Assembly (NCBI GenBank): GCA_947492235.1
Contig: CANLLZ010000002.1
Span: 806,001 to 870,000, forward strand
Direction: 5' to 3'
DNA length: 64,000 nucleotides
From: an uncultured Altererythrobacter sp.
Lineage (GTDB): Bacteria > Pseudomonadota > Alphaproteobacteria > Sphingomonadales > Sphingomonadaceae
Part shown: in pieces, positions 27,875-36,666 of the stretch
Numbering within the stretch: position 1 is the stretch's first letter
Layout of the letters: every line of letters begins with the position of its first letter
Translations under genes and position numbers: made by a program
The notes under the pieces: generated by a model
What the model was told of the DNA's origin: nothing
The model's database searches: none
What the model saw: the letters and a program-made list of their open reading frames with translations, nothing else

Positions 27875-27956
27875 AGGCCCGCCCACCAACAAGCCGGTCG
27901 AACCGGCGCTCCAGCGCTGACCCGGAACTGAAACAGATCAACACCAAGGAGTACGA

Positions 27957-29687
27957 ATGGAAAATATGATCGACATCGCAATCTGGGGCGGCGGAGGCTT
28001 CGTCCTCTTCCTCATCATCGTGTTCACGATTACGCGGCTCTACCGCCGCGCGACGAAGCAGGTTGCTTTCGTGCGGACCGGCTTTGGCGGAGAGAAGGTC
28101 GTGATGAACGGCGGCGCTATGGTGCTGCCGGTCCTGCACGAGACGATGCCGGTCAATATGAACACGGTTCGTCTTGCCGTCGAACGCAACAATCAGGACG
28201 CGCTGATCACGCTCGACCGCCTTCGGATCGACGTGAAAGCAGAGTTCTATGTACGTGTCCGCCCGGACGCTGGTGCCATTGCGATGGCCGCGCAGACCCT
28301 TGGCGAGCGGACCATGATCCCCGACGCGCTAAAGGATCTGGTCGAGGGCAAGTTCGTGGACGCGCTGCGTTCCGTGGCTGCCGGGATGAGCATGAACGAG
28401 CTTCATGAGCAGCGCGCCGACTTTGTGCAGAAAGTGCAGCAAGTGTCCTCGAGCGATCTCGCGATGAACGGTCTGGAGCTCGAGTCCGTGTCACTCACCG
28501 GGCTCGACCAGACGTCGATCGAGCATTTCAACGCCAATAACGCGTTTGATGCTGAAGGTCTCACAAAGCTGACCGAACAGATCGAGGCACGCAAGAAGCT
28601 GCGCAACGATATCGAGCAAGATACGCGCGTCCAGATGGAGACGAAGAACCTCGAGGCCGACCAGCGAAGTTTCGAGATCGGCCGCGACAACGAATATGCG
28701 CGGCTAGAGCAGGAGCGGGAAGTCGAAGTGCGGCGGGCTGCCCAGGCATCCGAAATTGCGCGCCAGCAGGCCGAACGCGAACAGGAAGCGGAAGCCGCCC
28801 GGATCGAGGCAAAGAAGCAGGTTGATGCCCAGCAGATCGAGGCCGACCGCCTCGTCGAGGAAGCCCGGATCGACCAGAAGCGGGCGCTTGAAATCGCCCG
28901 GCAGGAGCAGCAGATCGCAGTCCAAAACAAGAGCCGTGAGGAAAGTCAGGCAAAGGCAGAGGCCGATGAAGCGCGCGCCAAGGCGGTCGCGGCGGAAGAG
29001 CAGGTCGCCACATCGCGCGAAAGCGAGATTGCCGAACGCCAGAAGAAGATCGACTTGATTGAAGCCTCAAAGCAGGCCGAGCGGGAGGCAATCTCGGTGA
29101 AGGTCGAAGCCGAGGCGGAACGCGATGCCGCCTCCAATAAGGCTGAAGCTATCCGGCTGGAGGCTCAAGGCGAATCGGAAGCCGAGAAGCTCCGGGCCGA
29201 AGCATCCCGGGTGCGTTTCGAAGTCGAAGCCGCTGGTCAGCGGGCCGTGAACGAGGCGGCCAATATCCTCTCGATGGACCAGATCAGCCTGCAGACCAAA
29301 ATGGCTCTGCTGAAAATCTTGCCTGAGGTGATCGCCGAAAGCGCCAAACCGATGGAAGCCATTGATTCGATAAAGATTGTGCAGGTCGACGGGCTGACCA
29401 ATGGCGGCTCCGGAAGCGCCCCCAGCAGCACGGGCGCGGGTTCGTCAGGCGGCTCAGGCAATCTGGCGACCGACGCGGTGTCGGCTGCTCTGGCTTACCG
29501 GGCGCAGGCTCCGGTGCTCGACGGGCTGATGAAAGAGCTGGGGCTCGATGGCTCTACGCTGGAAGGCCTTACGAAGGGTGCAGAAACCGTTGAGGCGGCG
29601 TCTGCAACGTCGGTGGACACTCAGTCTGGAGGCTCGTCCTCCAAGCCAGCCACAAAGGGATCTCAAACCTCGCGTCCCGGCGCTTAA
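27957..29687 (+). CDS. yqiK: Flotillin family protein (YqiK-like)
   Basis: 576 residues. One N-terminal membrane segment (about 10-28, GGGFVLFLIIVFTITRLY), then the SPFH/Band 7 domain to about 200, then a long Glu/Ala/Arg-rich coiled coil (about 200-430), and a Gly/Ser-rich tail. This is the flotillin layout; such proteins form oligomeric scaffolds in the inner membrane. The coiled coil has repeats of the type EARAKAVAAEEQ. Preceded by CAAGGAG, a good ribosome binding site. A strong terminator follows at 29736. Confidence 0.92.
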   Translation: MENMIDIAIWGGGGFVLFLIIVFTITRLYRRATKQVAFVRTGFGGEKVVMNGGAMVLPVLHETMPVNMNTVRLAVERNNQDALITLDRLRIDVKAEFYVRVRPDAGAIAMAAQTLGERTMIPDALKDLVEGKFVDALRSVAAGMSMNELHEQRADFVQKVQQVSSSDLAMNGLELESVSLTGLDQTSIEHFNANNAFDAEGLTKLTEQIEARKKLRNDIEQDTRVQMETKNLEADQRSFEIGRDNEYARLEQEREVEVRRAAQASEIARQQAEREQEAEAARIEAKKQVDAQQIEADRLVEEARIDQKRALEIARQEQQIAVQNKSREESQAKAEADEARAKAVAAEEQVATSRESEIAERQKKIDLIEASKQAEREAISVKVEAEAERDAASNKAEAIRLEAQGESEAEKLRAEASRVRFEVEAAGQRAVNEAANILSMDQISLQTKMALLKILPEVIAESAKPMEAIDSIKIVQVDGLTNGGSGSAPSSTGAGSSGGSGNLATDAVSAALAYRAQAPVLDGLMKELGLDGSTLEGLTKGAETVEAASATSVDTQSGGSSSKPATKGSQTSRPGA

Positions 29688-29735
29688 GGTAATCGAAAAC
29701 GCCGCGTAGAGCCTACGAGAATGTTGGCTCAATAC

Positions 29736-29775
29736 AAGGCCCGCGCACGGCAATCCGTGGGCGGGCCTTTGCTCT
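29736..29775. terminator. Bidirectional terminator between flotillin and galU genes
   Basis: AAGGCCCGC pairs with GCGGGCCTT, with an inner ACGG/CCGT stem, and is followed on the plus strand by TTTGCTCTT. Its position between two converging genes suits termination from both sides. Confidence 0.75.
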
Positions 29776-29791
29776 TATGGAATATAGTGGA

Positions 29792-30676
29792 TTACCCCAG
29801 CAACCGCGTCATAATCTCGCGCACCTCGTCGCCCATATCCTCGCGCTCCAGTGCCAGCGCCAAGGTCGCCTCGACAAACCCTGTCTTGCTGCCGCAGTCG
29901 AAGCGGCGGCCTTCGAAGGTTTTGGCGTGGAAGGGTTGCTCGCCGATCATTCGGGCCATCGCGTCTGTCAGCTGGATCTCGCCGCCGGCGCCTTTGCCTT
30001 GCGTTTCCAGCGTGCGCATGACTTCGGGCTGGAGAATATAACGGCCCGAGATGATCTTGTTCGACGGGGCTTCGGAAACCGGGGGTTTTTCGACCAGACC
30101 GGTCACCTCGACCAGCGTGTCGGACTTTTCCGCGCCCGGCGCAATCACGCCGTAGCTGGAAACATCCTCTTGCGGCACTTCCAGCACGCTGATCAGATTG
30201 CCGCCGACTTCCTCATAGGCCTCGACCATCTGCTTCATGCAGCTGGTGCCGCCCTTATGCGCGACCATCAATTCATCGGGAAGGAAGATGGCGAAGGGTT
30301 CGTCGCCCACAATCGCGCGGGCGCACCAGATTGCGTGGCCCAGACCCATCGGAACCTGCTGGCGCACAGTGATAATGTCGCCGGGCGTCGCGCCGGTCGG
30401 CTCAAGCGCCGACCTATCCTTGCCGCGCGAGGACATGGTGTCTTCCAGCTCGTAAGCCACATCGAAATGCTCGACGATGGCGGTCTTCCCGCGACCCGTC
30501 ACAAAGATCATCTGCTCGATCCCCGCCTCGCGCGCTTCGTCCACCGCATACTGGATCAGCGGGCGATCGACGATGGGCAGCATCTCTTTCGGGATGGCTT
30601 TGGTGGCGGGGAGGAACCGCGTGCCGAGACCGGCAACGGGGAAAACGGCTTTCTTGATCGGTTTGTGTGTGGTCAT
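29792..30676 (-). CDS. galU: UTP-glucose-1-phosphate uridylyltransferase
   Basis: 294 residues, typical GalU length. The nucleotide-binding N-terminus AVFPVAGLGTRFLPATKAIPKEMLPIVD is complete (landmark AGLGTRFLPATK), followed by VTGRGK and the metal-site LPDELM. It makes UDP-glucose from UTP and glucose-1-phosphate in the cytosol, the precursor for surface polysaccharides such as those of the cluster starting at 40.9 kb. It is transcribed alone, divergent from murA with a 119-base gap. Confidence 0.96.
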   Translation of the reverse strand: MTTHKPIKKAVFPVAGLGTRFLPATKAIPKEMLPIVDRPLIQYAVDEAREAGIEQMIFVTGRGKTAIVEHFDVAYELEDTMSSRGKDRSALEPTGATPGDIITVRQQVPMGLGHAIWCARAIVGDEPFAIFLPDELMVAHKGGTSCMKQMVEAYEEVGGNLISVLEVPQEDVSSYGVIAPGAEKSDTLVEVTGLVEKPPVSEAPSNKIISGRYILQPEVMRTLETQGKGAGGEIQLTDAMARMIGEQPFHAKTFEGRRFDCGSKTGFVEATLALALEREDMGDEVREIMTRLLG

Positions 30677-30795
30677 GGAAATCGGCCTAGCATGGGGGAC
30701 AGGGAAGGCAATTGTATGCTGACGACTGCATTATCATGACACGCGGGGCGGGGCACGCTTTGCCGCGGGCGTGAATCCGGTTAGAGGCTCCTCCC

Positions 30796-32079
30796 ATGGA
30801 CAAACTGATCATTCGCGGCGGCAATCGCCTGTCGGGCACCATTCCCATTTCGGGGGCGAAAAACGCGGCGTTGACGCTGATCCCCTGCGCCCTGCTGACC
30901 GAAGAGCCGCTGACCCTGCGCAATCTGCCGAGACTGGCGGATATCGACGGATTCCAGCATCTGATGACGCAGTTTGGCGTCTCGACCGGTATCCGGGGCA
31001 AACGTCCCGAGGAATTCGGCCGTGTGGTTACGTTCGAGGCCGCGCATCTAACGTCAAATGTCGCCCCCTATGATTTGGTCCGCAAAATGCGCGCCTCCAT
31101 CCTCGTGCTCGGCCCCTTGCTGGCCCGCGCTGGTGAGGCAACGGTGTCGCTGCCCGGCGGATGCGCGATTGGCAACCGGCCCATTGATTTGCACTTGAAA
31201 GCACTAGAAGCGTTCGGCGCGAACATCGAACTGACGCAGGGCTATGTGAAGGCGATGGCGCCCGATGGCGGCCTGCCCGGCGGCGATTTCGACTTCCCCG
31301 TTGTGTCGGTTGGCGCGACCGAGAACGCGCTGATGACGGCTGTGCTGGCCAATGGCACCAGCCGCCTGTTCAATGCCGCGCGCGAGCCGGAAATTGTCGA
31401 TCTGTGCAATCTTCTCGTGGCCATGGGCGCGGAGATCGAGGGCATTGGTTCGTCCGATCTGACGATCCACGGTGTGAAGAAATTGAACGGCGCCACCTAT
31501 AAGGTGATGCCCGACCGGATTGAGGCGGGCTCCTATGCCTGCGCAGCCGCCATCACCGGCGGCGAAGTGCGGCTGGAGGGGGCGTGCGAGGCGGACATGC
31601 ATTCAACCAACGCCGCCCTGAAAAGCATCGGGGTGGAGATTGAAAGCGACAAGCACGGGATGACCGTGCGCGCCGATGGTCCACTGAAGGCGACCAACCT
31701 CTCGACTGCGCCTTTCCCCGGCCTCGCCACCGATATGCAGGCGCAGCTGATGAGCCTGCTGTGCAAGGCTGAGGGCACTTCGGTGCTGATGGAAACGATC
31801 TTCGAGAACCGCTACATGCACGTCCCCGAACTGGCGCGCATGGGCGCGAATATCGAAACCGAGGGCCGCACGGCGATTGTCAAAGGCCCGGTCGATCTGA
31901 CGGGCGCCGAAGTCATGGCGACCGATCTGCGCGCTTCGATGAGCCTGATCATCGCTGCGTTGGCGGCAGAGGGTGAAACGCAGGTCCGCCGGATTTACCA
32001 CCTCGATCGCGGATATGAGCGGCTCGAAGAGAAATTGCAGCTGGCAGGTGCCGATATCGAGCGGGTCGGCGACGAATAG
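30796..32079 (+). CDS. murA: UDP-N-acetylglucosamine 1-carboxyvinyltransferase
   Basis: 427 residues. First committed step of peptidoglycan synthesis: transfer of enolpyruvate from PEP to UDP-GlcNAc. Catalytic Cys123 is present in [15 protein letters not shown], so the fosfomycin target residue is intact. ISGAKNAAL (19-27) and the C-terminal [17 protein letters not shown] are typical. GAGG lies ten bases before the ATG. It converges on a small ribbon-helix-helix gene, with only two bases between the stops. Confidence 0.97.
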   Translation: MDKLIIRGGNRLSGTIPISGAKNAALTLIPCALLTEEPLTLRNLPRLADIDGFQHLMTQFGVSTGIRGKRPEEFGRVVTFEAAHLTSNVAPYDLVRKMRASILVLGPLLARAGEATVSLPGGCAIGNRPIDLHLKALEAFGANIELTQGYVKAMAPDGGLPGGDFDFPVVSVGATENALMTAVLANGTSRLFNAAREPEIVDLCNLLVAMGAEIEGIGSSDLTIHGVKKLNGATYKVMPDRIEAGSYACAAAITGGEVRLEGACEADMHSTNAALKSIGVEIESDKHGMTVRADGPLKATNLSTAPFPGLATDMQAQLMSLLCKAEGTSVLMETIFENRYMHVPELARMGANIETEGRTAIVKGPVDLTGAEVMATDLRASMSLIIAALAAEGETQVRRIYHLDRGYERLEEKLQLAGADIERVGDE

Positions 32080-32081
32080 AG

Positions 32082-32336
32082 TCAATCGGCCGGGTCCGTG
32101 CGCGTCAATCCCAGAGAATAGGCCAGCCAGGTACGGACCGCCGTTGCGAGGCCGGTCGGTTCGGCTGCCGCCAGTCGCTCCGCATCGATCCGCGCGACGA
32201 TCGCGTTGATCGGCACATTCTCACGCGCCGCAGCATCGCGCAGCAGGTCCCAGAAAACCGGCTCGAGACTGATCGACGTCTTGTGCCCGGCAATCTCGAC
32301 CGACCTTTTCACTGGTGGATGATAGGGGACGCTCAT
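32082..32336 (-). CDS. Ribbon-helix-helix domain protein (84 aa)
   Basis: 84 residues matching the alphaproteobacterial ribbon-helix-helix family of about this length. A beta strand KTSISLEPVFWDLLRDAA is followed by a helix and a C-terminal VRTWLAYSL. Such proteins are thought to bind DNA as dimers; targets are unknown. It stands alone on the minus strand, tail to tail with murA and divergent from the HTH-DUF4019 gene by 86 bases, so it could regulate that gene (inference). Confidence 0.8.
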   Translation of the reverse strand: MSVPYHPPVKRSVEIAGHKTSISLEPVFWDLLRDAAARENVPINAIVARIDAERLAAAEPTGLATAVRTWLAYSLGLTRTDPAD

Positions 32337-32422
32337 GGCCTGATGGTAGCCGCTCGCATGCGTGCTGCCACGAATTTTTTGGGGTGGGGCGGCGATGCGG
32401 TAGGAGCTAGGCTGTATCCATA

Positions 32423-33190
32423 ATGCCGAAACCGACCGACCTGCTGAGCGAAAAAGAAAAGGAAACCCTGCGGCTTATCGTGCGTGGTCACGATGCCAAA
32501 TCCATGGCGCGCGAACTCGATCTGTCCGTGCACACGATCAATGACCGGCTGCGCGCGGCGCGGCGCAAGCTAGGCGTCACCAGCAGCAAGGAAGCCGCCC
32601 GGATGCTGCTCGAGCGGGAAAGCGACAGCCCCGAAAATTCTGCGCACACGCAATTGGGGGATGAAACCGCAGGCGCCGATGCTCCACTTTCCTCCTATCC
32701 GGCAGGTGCATTGTCACAGGGCCGGTGGGTGGCCCCCAGGGCTGCCCTCATTGCAGGAGGATTGATTATGCTAACTCTTATTACCGCCATCGCGCTTTCG
32801 TTTGCGGCCCATCCCGGTGAAGAAGCCGTTCAGTCTGGTGAAGCAGCGCAGACCGCTCCCGCTGATGCCGAAGTTCTGGGCGCAGCGCAGGCGTGGCTGG
32901 CACTGGTCGACGATGGTGACTGGCAGGCGAGCTGGGATGCTGCCGGCGAAGCGTTTCGTGAACCCAATACGCTGGCGGGATGGACGTCCGCTTCCGAGCA
33001 GGTCCGTCCGCCGCTCGGCGATGTACTGGCCCGTACACCGCTTTCGCAGGACCATGTGAATGCCCCACCGATGGGCTACATACTCCAGCGCTTCAAAACC
33101 GATTTCGAAAACCGCAACGGCGCAATCGAGACCGTTACTTTGATGCGCGAAAATGGCGAGTGGCGCGCAGTGGGATATTTCATTTCCTGA
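32423..33190 (+). CDS. Membrane-tethered LuxR-type HTH protein with periplasmic DUF4019 domain
   Basis: 255 residues in three parts. Residues 1-65 form a LuxR-type HTH (LSEKEKETLRLIVRGHDAKS, then SVHTINDRLRAARRKLGV). Residues 66-105 are a polar linker. A single membrane helix spans 108-128. Residues 150-255 are a DUF4019 domain (AQAWLALVDDGDWQASWDAA, ending ENGEWRAVGYFIS). This predicts an N-in protein that binds DNA on one side of the membrane and senses on the other, like ToxR or CadC. No phosphoacceptor receiver domain is present. The target is unknown; the next gene encodes another membrane protein. Confidence 0.82.
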   Translation: MPKPTDLLSEKEKETLRLIVRGHDAKSMARELDLSVHTINDRLRAARRKLGVTSSKEAARMLLERESDSPENSAHTQLGDETAGADAPLSSYPAGALSQGRWVAPRAALIAGGLIMLTLITAIALSFAAHPGEEAVQSGEAAQTAPADAEVLGAAQAWLALVDDGDWQASWDAAGEAFREPNTLAGWTSASEQVRPPLGDVLARTPLSQDHVNAPPMGYILQRFKTDFENRNGAIETVTLMRENGEWRAVGYFIS

Positions 33191-33270
33191 GCCGCACAGG
33201 ACGATCTGTGCCGCCCACTTCCGGAGAGCCTGGCTTCGCGCTATTCTCATAGCTCGAAGGAGGAGCGGGA

Positions 33271-33708
33271 GTGGCGAAGCAAAGCAAAGGACTGATTGCG
33301 CGGGCAACCAAGCTCTGGAACGGCTTTGCCAGTTTTGGCCGCCAGCAAGAGCAAGAGTATCGCGCTTCAGTTAACGCACTCAATCTGTTTTTCGGCGCAA
33401 TCGTAGGCGTCAATTTCGCCAATATGGTGGAGCTACCAGCTGAGGATTACGCCATCCTGCTGTTCGTCACCGCTTTGATGATCTCGTTTATTCTGGTCAT
33501 CTCCAGTACCAGCCGAAAAGTGTGGTCGGCCGTGCAACTGGCCGCTGCGCTGACCGGCTATTATTTGCTTTTCGTTGGCGACCCGATAATCGAAGGTGTC
33601 GATCGCAAATTGGTCATCACATTGGCCGTATGGGCAGGGTCGACGCTTCTGTTCGAATTCACGCCCAGAGATCCTGACCCTGAACCTGATTCCGCGACAA
33701 AAGGCTGA
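33271..33708 (+). CDS. Hypothetical four-helix membrane protein (145 aa)
   Basis: 145 residues with a basic amphipathic N-terminus and about four membrane segments (36-54, 60-78, 85-102, 113-128), ending in an acidic-proline tail (PRDPDPEPDSATKG). I do not recognise a family. GTG start with a strong AAGGAGGAG ribosome binding site six bases upstream, which decides the start. It lies 80 bases after the HTH-DUF4019 gene in the same direction, so the two may be co-transcribed. Confidence 0.68.
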   Translation: MAKQSKGLIARATKLWNGFASFGRQQEQEYRASVNALNLFFGAIVGVNFANMVELPAEDYAILLFVTALMISFILVISSTSRKVWSAVQLAAALTGYYLLFVGDPIIEGVDRKLVITLAVWAGSTLLFEFTPRDPDPEPDSATKG

Positions 33709-33755
33709 CCGGCGCCGCTCGGGCTATCCTCTCCCAAAGGCTCAGATCAGCGGGG

Positions 33756-34151
33756 TCAGGCGACGGCAGTTCCCTCGATCTCGATCATGATGCCGGGATC
33801 GTAGAGCGCAGATACGCCGAGCAGCGTGCTGGCAATTTGCGATCCCGCTGCGCCGTGGATCGGCATGATTTCTTCAGCCGCTGCCATAAATGCGGGCACA
33901 TCGGTGGTGTAAAAATTGAGCCGCACCAGATTGGTGGCATCCATATCGGCCGCGTGCAGCGCATCGAGCAGGTTCTGCCAAGCCGCCTTGTATTGCGCGG
34001 CAACGTCGCCCGGATGCATGGGCGACCCATCCGGCGCCGAGGCGGTTTGGCCTGACACATAAAGCGTGCGGCTTGCGCCCGTTACTTCGACGGCGTGGTT
34101 GAGACCGAAGCCTTGCAGCCACGGGGTCGGGTTGTGCGTGGTGGTCTGCAT
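33756..34151 (-). CDS. RidA family protein
   Basis: 131 residues of the YjgF/YER057c/UK114 (RidA) family, trimeric enzymes that hydrolyse reactive enamine/imine intermediates or act in related pathways. Family features: AVEVTGASRTLYVSGQTA, AQYKAAWQNLLDAL, NLVRLNFYTTDV, and the C-terminal region ALYDPGIMIEIEGTAVA. The canonical Arg of the active site (usually near IEIEAIA) is not obvious in this last motif, so it may be a non-RidA subgroup. The ATG at 34151 begins MQTTTHN; the upstream in-frame start at 34187 overlaps the reductase gene. Confidence 0.85.
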   Translation of the reverse strand: MQTTTHNPTPWLQGFGLNHAVEVTGASRTLYVSGQTASAPDGSPMHPGDVAAQYKAAWQNLLDALHAADMDATNLVRLNFYTTDVPAFMAAAEEIMPIHGAAGSQIASTLLGVSALYDPGIMIEIEGTAVA

Positions 34152-34164
34152 TTCCGAAATCCCT

Positions 34165-34887
34165 TCAATACATGTGCTGGCCGCCATTGATGCTCATGGT
34201 CGATCCGGTCACGAAACCCGCTTCCTCGGAGCACAGGAAAGACACGCCGCGGGCAATCTCGCTGGCTTGGCCCAGTCGCCCCACCGGGATTTTCGCAACG
34301 ATCTTCTCCAGCACATTCTCCGGCACAGCGGCAACCATGTCGGTGTCGATATAGCCCGGTGCGATCGCGTTTACGGTGATGTCGAAACGCGCGCCTTCCT
34401 GGGCCAATGCCTTGGTGAAGCCGTGGATGCCCGACTTGGCCGCAGCGTAATTAACCTGGCCATATTGCCCGGCCTGCCCGTTGATCGATCCGATATTGAC
34501 GATCCTGCCCCAGCCGCGCTCCTTCATTCCCGGAAAGCAGGCCTTTGCCATATTGAAGCAGCCGCCCAGATTGATCCGCATGACATCGTGCCAGTCTTCA
34601 TAGGTCATGCGCATCAGCGTGCCGTCGCGGGTAATCCCGGCATTGTTGACCACAACATCCACCGGGCCGACCTCTTCGGTCACTTTCTCGCAGCCGGCCT
34701 GCGTGGCATGATGGTCGCCGACATCCCACTTGTGAGCTGCAATGCCCGTTTCCTTGGTGAAGGCCTGCGCCGCTTCGTCATTGCCGCCATAATTGGCGAC
34801 CACGGTGAAGCCGTCTTCTTTCAGATGCTCGCAGATGGCGCGGCCTATACCCCGCGTTCCTCCGGTGACGATTGCGACACGTGCCAT
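34165..34887 (-). CDS. phaB: Acetoacetyl-CoA reductase
   Basis: 240 residues, NADPH-dependent SDR reducing acetoacetyl-CoA to (R)-3-hydroxybutyryl-CoA for polyhydroxyalkanoate synthesis. TGGTRGIG at 8-15, NNAGITRDGTLMRM, NIGSINGQAGQYGQVNYAAAKSG (landmark SINGQAGQYGQVNY) and GLY-type C-terminus FVTGSTMSINGGQHMY are all strongly PhaB-like. A strong ribosome binding site (AAGGAGCGGAGAT) sits right before the ATG at 34887. The in-frame start at 34947 is too early. No phaC or phaA is adjacent. The RidA-like gene follows by 13 bases, probably in one transcript. Confidence 0.92.
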   Translation of the reverse strand: MARVAIVTGGTRGIGRAICEHLKEDGFTVVANYGGNDEAAQAFTKETGIAAHKWDVGDHHATQAGCEKVTEEVGPVDVVVNNAGITRDGTLMRMTYEDWHDVMRINLGGCFNMAKACFPGMKERGWGRIVNIGSINGQAGQYGQVNYAAAKSGIHGFTKALAQEGARFDITVNAIAPGYIDTDMVAAVPENVLEKIVAKIPVGRLGQASEIARGVSFLCSEEAGFVTGSTMSINGGQHMY

Positions 34888-34946
34888 ATCTCCGCTCCTT
34901 GCCTGTGCTTGTCCCTTTGACGTAGCGTCAGGCGGGTTTGCGGGCA

Positions 34947-34971
34947 AAGAAAAACCCCGCCGGAGCGGGGT
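34947..34971 (-). terminator. Intrinsic terminator of the secreted-protein gene
   Basis: On the minus strand, ACCCCGC / GCGGGGT with a 4-base loop is followed by TTTTTCTTT. It lies about 37 bases after the stop at 35008 and before the acetoacetyl-CoA reductase start. Confidence 0.85.
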
Positions 34972-35007
34972 CAGTCATTCGTATTCAAATACCCGGTCTG
35001 CAAAAGA

Positions 35008-35760
35008 TCAGAAGCGCAGCTGGGTTCCGACATAGACCGACTGATCGTCTTCTGTACCGTCCGTTAGCGGAGCCAGACGGTCGCGGTCCTGCGACAGGCG
35101 GACACCGGCGGTCAGATCGATATTGCGCGAAACGCGGAAGCTGCCGCCCAGCTCGACCGATTGCTCACCCTGTGCCTCCAGAGTGCGGGGCGAACGGCCT
35201 GCGGGTGTGCTCTGATCCAGCGTGAGGCGCGGCGTAAAGCGGCTCGGCTTGTCGGGAGCGGTGCCTTCTTTCGGCTTGAACTCGGCCAGATCGGGCATTT
35301 CCACCCTCGCAATCCCTGAAGGAAGCTGCGCAGCGGGTTTGGCAAAGCTCTGATAGCCGCGTGAGATACCCAGATCGAAGCGCGAAGGAGCGATGGTTTG
35401 CACGGTTCGGCGACCGGGTTCGACCTGCGCCGAAGCGACAGCGGTGCGCACCGAAATGGCGCGGGCCTCTTGCTCGTCGACACGGACGGCCACGGTCACC
35501 GTTCGGTCCGCCGGCTGGGCGCGACCTGCGGGTGTGAAGCGAATCGCCTTGCGCGCAGCGGCGTAGCGGCTGGCCACACGCTCGGCCAATTCTGGATCGA
35601 CGCCGGCGGGTGTGAAGGGAAGGGCGCTCTGCGCTTCCTGGTCGGGAACAAAACTGACCCCGGCAAGCGCGAGACCTGCGGTGGGCAAAGCAACAATTGC
35701 GGCACCGACGGCGAGCGGAGCAATGCCCCGCATCCAAGCCTGTCTGATCGCGCTGCGCAT
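35008..35760 (-). CDS. Secreted protein of unknown function with FTPAG repeats, possible outer-membrane tail
   Basis: 250 residues. The signal peptide is about 1-34 (MRSAIRQAWMRGIAPLAVG...). The mature part has FTPAG at 49-53 and again at 75-79, and STPAG near 209, spaced among low-complexity charged segments. The last 60 residues alternate polar and hydrophobic residues as in beta strands (SVELGGSFRVSRNIDLTAGV) and end VYVGTQLRF; a terminal Phe is typical of outer-membrane barrel proteins. I do not recognise a family. The start at 35760 gives the signal peptide; the frame runs further upstream to 35943 without support. Confidence 0.72.
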   Translation of the reverse strand: MRSAIRQAWMRGIAPLAVGAAIVALPTAGLALAGVSFVPDQEAQSALPFTPAGVDPELAERVASRYAAARKAIRFTPAGRAQPADRTVTVAVRVDEQEARAISVRTAVASAQVEPGRRTVQTIAPSRFDLGISRGYQSFAKPAAQLPSGIARVEMPDLAEFKPKEGTAPDKPSRFTPRLTLDQSTPAGRSPRTLEAQGEQSVELGGSFRVSRNIDLTAGVRLSQDRDRLAPLTDGTEDDQSVYVGTQLRF

Positions 35761-36128
35761 TGCTTTGCTTTCTTCCCCTGTACGCCCCGCCTCATGCGGG
35801 CACACAAATGTTCTGTTCTCATCGGCTAGCCGCAAGGGCGACTCACTGACACTGTCGAAATCTATGGGGCATTCCTTAGAAGCGCCAGTTTTTCCACAAG
35901 CTGAACAGCGCTTTGCCCTCGTACTGTGTCCCGATGCACACAATCAGCACTCCCGGATGCGGTGGCTGCGTGTTTCCACGCCATTCAGTTGCCATAAACG
36001 CTCCGGACGCAGAAAGCAGCCTGCGACCCTCCGGAATTGGTGCACGGCGCTTGCCGAGGCCACCCGCAAGGCTATAGGACGCATCACATAAGACACGCGT
36101 TTTCGCGCCGAAGTATGAGAGAATCACT
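35761..36128. other. 368-base intergenic region
   Basis: Divergent gap between the secreted-protein gene and the DUF3576 lipoprotein gene. It holds a small hairpin (CCCGC 35786-35790 / GCGGG 35796-35800) in the 5' leader of the minus gene and a candidate promoter for the plus gene at 36051. Short frames on both strands lack ribosome binding sites and family resemblance. I see no RNA gene. Confidence 0.6.
36051..36078 (+). promoter_or_regulatory. Candidate promoter of the DUF3576-leuS-lptE-holA transcript
   Basis: TTGCCG (36051-36056) and TATAGG (36073-36078) are 16 bases apart, 50 bases before the DUF3576 start. Confidence 0.4.
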
Positions 36129-36605
36129 ATGATGACTGACACAGCAGCCGCCCCCACCGCCGGTCAATCGCGCGTTCGTACCTTGGCGCGGGCCATGGTT
36201 CTGGGCACCGCGACTTTGGGTCTCGCTGCATGCGGCGGCGGTGATGACCGTCCGGCTGCCGATCTGGCGGCAGCGCAGATCAGTACGATTGGCGTCAATT
36301 CCTATCTCTGGCGCGCCAGTCTCGAAACCGTCAGCTTCGCGCCGCTGCTGCAGGCCGATAGCGCGGGCGGCGTTCTGGTGACTGACTGGTATACCAATCC
36401 CTCCAATCCCGGAGAGCGGGTCAAGCTGACCGTCTCGATTCTCGATCAGGATCTGCGCGCCGATGCGCTGAGGGTCGCTGCCAGCCGTCAGGTGGCGCAA
36501 GGCGGAACATGGGTCGATGCCCCGGTGCAGGCGGCTACCGTGCAGAAACTCGAGGATATCATCCTGACCAAGGCGCGCGAATTGCGTCGACAGGCCGTGG
36601 GTTGA
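36129..36605 (+). CDS. DUF3576 lipoprotein
   Basis: 158 residues. The N-terminus has an Arg-containing region, a hydrophobic stretch and a lipobox (GTATLGLAAC) with Cys about 36, predicting an envelope lipoprotein. The rest matches DUF3576 (IGVNSYLWRASLETVSFAPL, GGVLVTDWYTNP, KLTVSILDQDLRADALRV). The function is not known; DUF3576 genes are often directly upstream of leuS-lptE in alphaproteobacteria, and an envelope-assembly role is possible (inference). It lies 61 bases before leuS. Confidence 0.85.
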   Translation: MMTDTAAAPTAGQSRVRTLARAMVLGTATLGLAACGGGDDRPAADLAAAQISTIGVNSYLWRASLETVSFAPLLQADSAGGVLVTDWYTNPSNPGERVKLTVSILDQDLRADALRVAASRQVAQGGTWVDAPVQAATVQKLEDIILTKARELRRQAVG

Positions 36606-36666
36606 TCGCACGGCACCTGCCTTAAGTCGTGCCTGCACATAGTATCGCCCCTTCCGGAGCAATTTC

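Noticed and set aside
35876-36157. Reading frames in the gap before the DUF3576 gene
   Set aside because: They lack ribosome binding sites and known motifs and overlap the DUF3576 start on the other strand.
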